The notes under the pieces are model-generated. The model saw only the letters and a list, made by a program, of their open reading frames with translations, was not told where the DNA came from and made no database searches. Positions 17,861 through 20,669 of a stretch of 20,669 nucleotides of DNA are shown one piece after another. This DNA comes from Monoraphidium neglectum (lineage: Eukaryota > Chlorophyta > Chlorophyceae > Sphaeropleales > Selenastraceae). Where the stretch lies: NCBI RefSeq assembly GCF_000611645.1, contig NW_014012861.1, forward strand, positions 1 through 20,669, read 5' to 3'. The position numbers and the translations under genes are program-made. Each line of letters starts with the position of its first letter. The first letter of the stretch is position 1.

Positions 17861-20669
17861 GCAAGCATGTGCACATACATACAAGCACACATACACACAC
17901 ACACATGAGAGCACTTACGCACACACACAAACAGGCGGACACAGACCACCAGACCAGTCTCTCCCGCTCGCCGTCTGCCCCCCCCCCCCTGACATGCACC
18001 GCAGGGCCCCCGAGGTGGTGATGTCACGCGGCGTGTACACTGCCGCCATCGACGTGTGGGGCACCGGCTGCGTGTTTGGGGAGCTGCTGCAGCGGGTACC
18101 CTGGGTCGGCAAGGCCTGCACGCCACACCTCCAGGTGGGATGCCCTCAACCCTGAACCCTGAACCCTGTACCCTGAGCCCCGAGATTTCGTGCCACCCCT
18201 GAGCCCTGCCGACGTCCCATTTAATAGCAGCAAAACTGCCACAGCATCGCACTTCCTTTGAGCTCTGACGCACGGTGTCGGCTTGCGCGGCGATTGCGCA
18301 GCCCTGCTGCACCCGCTCAGCCCACCCAGCCATACCCCACTCCTTCGGCAGCGTTTTTAAGTGCTCCCGCAAATGTATCATGCATTCTGGGCCCCGCAAA
18401 CGGTGCGCACACTCTTACCCCAATTTGCGAACCCTGGTCGACGCCAAGGTGGCCCCTGTGTTTGCGCTCCACGGCATGCCGCCCACGCCCACCTCTGGGG
18501 AGCGCTACAGCAGCAGGGACGGCGGCGCCGGCAACTCGGTCATGCGCCACGAGCTGCAGGCGCTCTTCGCTGTCGTGGGTGAGCGTCCGGTGGAAACGGA
18601 AGCGTCCCTGCAGCCCTTGGGTGGGCTGTCGCGGCTTTGGCGGTGCGCACCCAAAGGGTGACTGCGGGCGGCATGGGGTAGTACTCCTGCGCAGCCGTCG
18701 GCAGGCTGCTAGGGGGTGGAGCGGTTTTGGGGGAGGAGACCTGCCGATCTGTGTAAGGGCATGCACATTTGATCGTTTAGTACATGTAGGCAGTATGATT
18801 TTCTGCGACTCAGGTTGCAGGAGCAACTACGGCGGCGCATCGGGCCGGCGGCGCCGGACGCGATGCGGCGCACGCGGTCAAGCAATACTCCCGCCTCTCA
18901 CGCCCGGCCCCGCGTGTGCGCCGCAGGCACCCCGAGCTGGAGCTGCATCGAGGGCGTGCCCTCCAAGGCCTGGCGCAACTACCTCAGAAGGATGCCAGGA
19001 AAGTGAGTATTGGGGCTGGAGCACGACCGAGGTTGGGCGACCGAGAAGTGGTGTCAGATCATATCGGATCATTTCACTGCATAAGCCCCGATTCGGACCA
19101 TCCTGGCTTCGCAATTAGATCCCCCAAGCCCCGCGCAACCCGGGCTGCCGTCTGGCCAGCGCCGCCGCACCCTCTGGGCCCCCTGGCGACTGCCGCCTGC
19201 GGCACCCAACATGCCCTTGCTGCACACTCGCTGTCTGCCCCGCTTGCGTCTATCACGCACGCACGTGCATGCTCGCTCGCCGAGCGCGCCCCACTGCCCC
19301 GCCTGCGCCCGCGCCCGCGCTCCAACTCTGACCAGGGCGCCCACCCTGTACCGCCGCTTTGGTGCGGCTGGGGAGGTGGCTGTGGACCTGCTACAGCGGC
19401 TACTGTCGTTCGACCCCGCCAGGTGCGCCTGGTGCTGACGTGCCCCCTGGGCTGCCCCTGAGGGGTCTGCAAGTCCAGGCTCTCGAGGTTTTCAGGAGCC
19501 GCACGATTGAGAGCCTGAGCGTTATCGGGTTGGGGATTGGGATGCTTGCTGCGTTGTTCCCAGCCGCACCTGCACCAGGCTGCACCTGCGTGGTAGCGTC
19601 AGCCTGCTGCGCTGTGGCGCCTCGATTGGCGTGAGCTGGCGCTGCCAGAGCAGAGCTGAGCTGGCGCTGCCTGCCAATCAGCCAGCGCTCGCCTCCTAAG
19701 GGGTGCCAACATGGCGCAAACCCCAACAAAGCCCGCGGAAGCGGCTGCCTAGTATGTACCAGCAAATCCCGCGCACGTAATTGGTAGAGACTCTCCCCTG
19801 GCTGATCCCAACACTCTCCTGTATCTGATTGCTGCATCCCAGGCGGCCCGGCTGCGAGGAGGCGATGTGCCACGAGTACTTCTCAGATCTCAGATCAGAC
19901 CTCAGATCTGCGGCGGCGCGGCAGGCCACCGCGGAGGCCCATCCGTGCGCTCCAATCGCCGCGGGTGCATCCTCCGCCCACACGGGCACGGACGCGCCGC
20001 GCGGCGGGTTTGGGGCGAGCGGCGTGGGTGCGGCGGTTGAGATTTGTCTGGCAGGTGGGGGCCCGTTGGGGATGGTGGTGGACATTGAGGTTGAGGGGCA
20101 GCAGGATGGTATGTTGGGAGGACGAGTGGTGCCGCAGCCCGCGACAGCGGCATCCTCGCCTGCTGGGGAGGACGGCGGGGCCGCAGGGGCGTCGCCGCAG
20201 GCGAAGCGGGCGCGCCAGCGGGCCGGGGACTCGCCGCGGGCCGCAGCGGTGCCGCTCGGAGGGCCTGCAAGCATGGGCGGGGGTGCGGGCGCGGGGGCCG
20301 GCTGGGAGCTGCAGCCACAGGCCTCGTTCCGACCCGGCCTGCATGGGTGAGGGCGCGCGGCGGCGCTGCATGCGGCGCGCGGGGGTGGGTGTGCAGGGGT
20401 GTGTGCAGAGAAGTGGTGCGTGTCGCGGCAGAGGTGGTGTGCGGGGCCGTGTGCGTGCTCGCCGGCAAGCGGCACGAGTCCTTTGCGGCGTCCCGCGGTC
20501 AAACGCTGGTCAACAAAATCAGGGCCCTGGCCTTGAGCCCCAATCATAGCTGGTGATGTCACGATTTGGAATTCAATCCAACATTTGCCATGTTTCCCTC
20601 GCCCACAATTCGTCGCAGGGAGCACTATTACAACATAGGTGGGCCGATGGGCGCGGGGATGGGCGGGCG
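14740..20669 (+). CDS. MAPK-like CMGC protein kinase with expanded activation segment (15+ exons, 3' end outside window)
   Basis: Serine/threonine protein kinase. Exons: 14740-14829, 15003-15089, 15368-15436, 15728-15803, 16107-16183, 16377-16448, 16647-16732, 16979-17308, 17548-17616, 18005-18134, 18449-18578, 18927-19002, 19336-19422, 19843-20346 and 20619 to beyond the edge, giving about 644 residues. Motifs: glycine loop GEGSFSQV (42-49), VALK (Lys64), alpha-C Glu82 in LRE, HRDVKTAN (169-176), DLG (192-194) instead of DFG, TPCYRAPE (315-322), IDVWGTGCVFGELL, and a domain end at RRPGCEEAMCHEYF (about 461-474). LENAKRVLREV, GTPSW and LLSFDPARRP point to the MAPK branch, but the TxY site reads TRM. 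DLG and APE are about 131 residues apart against the usual 20-35; the insert is Ala/Gly-rich. A low-complexity tail of about 150 residues holds KRARQR, a possible nuclear signal. Introns after exons 5 and 9 need GC donors. The exon 8 acceptor could also lie at 16952, adding nine residues in frame. TPCYRAPEV and the segment after ELLQR recall a MAPK-like subgroup of algae and oomycetes; this is from memory, not a search. Confidence 0.88.
15941..15998. repeat. Perfect 29-bp tandem duplication in kinase intron 4
   Basis: The unit GTGGCAGCACCCCAGTGCGC followed by CAGATCGCT occurs at 15941-15969 and again, identically and without a gap, at 15970-15998. A partial third unit (CTGTGGCAGC) starts near 15907. 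It lies in the intron before exon 5 (16107). Perfect identity indicates recent duplication. Confidence 0.92.
17776..17932. repeat. (CA)n microsatellite in kinase intron 9
   Basis: About 155 bp of CA/CG dinucleotides: CACA runs, a CGCA-rich segment, a pure CA core of about 38 bp, then degenerate CACATACA units. It fills much of the intron 17617-18004, and a C run follows just before the acceptor at 18004. On the minus strand it creates artefactual Cys/Val frames. Confidence 0.95.
18143..18180. repeat. Telomere-like CCCTNNA heptamer array in kinase intron 10
   Basis: Five successive 7-bp units: CCCTCAA, CCCTGAA, CCCTGAA, CCCTGTA and CCCTGAG, starting 9 bp into the intron. The spacing and CCCT core resemble the plant-type telomere unit CCCTAAA, but no unit is an exact match. 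Either a degenerate interstitial telomeric seed or an unrelated minisatellite. Confidence 0.75.
19632..19679. repeat. Direct repeat with flanking inverted arms in kinase intron 13
   Basis: TGAGCTGGCGCTGCC occurs at 19632-19646 and 19657-19671. The pair is bounded by inverted 7-mers GATTGGC (19624-19630) and GCCAATC (19673-19679), so the RNA could fold into a stem enclosing both units. It lies in the intron 19423-19842. No function can be assigned. Confidence 0.6.
19881..19909 (+). repeat. AGATCT-based repeat inside kinase exon 14
   Basis: TCAGATC units repeat in the coding strand right after the kinase domain and encode SDLRSDLRS. This lies at the junction between the conserved domain and the low-complexity tail and probably arose by local slippage. 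Confidence 0.7.

Noticed and set aside
17734..18399. Minus-strand frame rich in Cys and Val
   Set aside because: Produced by the CA repeat read in reverse; no biological motif.
19696..20625. 309-codon minus-strand frame
   Set aside because: Antisense shadow of the GC-rich kinase tail exon. The plus-strand frame joins correctly to the kinase domain.

Overview
The window reads as nuclear DNA of a green alga (Chlorophyta). It is GC-rich, and every recognisable gene is cut into many short exons by introns of roughly 90-430 nt with GTGAGT/GTGCGC-type donors and CAG acceptors. TGTAA motifs, the chlorophyte poly(A) signal, lie downstream of both dehydrogenase genes. Simple repeats (CA, CTG, A runs) sit in introns and spacers. 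I see no bacterial operon structure, tRNA, rRNA, CRISPR array or complete mobile element. All gene models were built by eye from splice sites, reading frame, family motifs and, for the first two genes, comparison of the paralogues.

Layout. (1) 1-304, minus strand: an open frame running off the left edge, probably the 5' end of an unidentified gene, with a TATATATA box at 512-519. (2) 1541-5738 and 6915-11145, plus strand: two tandem paralogues of a short-chain dehydrogenase/reductase (SDR) related to retinol dehydrogenase/WWOX. Each has 13-14 exons at matching positions and phases and encodes about 354 and 343 residues. (3) 12176-13388, minus strand: a small four-exon gene for a 176-residue protein with an organelle-type N terminus and no family I can name. 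(4) 14740 to beyond the right edge, plus strand: a MAPK-like CMGC protein kinase of at least 15 exons, with about 644 residues visible. It has an activation segment about 100 residues longer than usual, DLG in place of DFG, and two introns that are in frame only with GC-AG splicing.

The genes do not form an obvious pathway. The linked pair is the SDR duplication: some exon segments are identical at nucleotide level while others and all introns have diverged. The clearest structural difference is a 30-nt microexon that carries the presumed catalytic serine in the first copy and has no recognisable equivalent in the second. The second SDR gene and the small gene are convergent; the small gene and the kinase gene are divergent and share a 1.35-kb upstream spacer.
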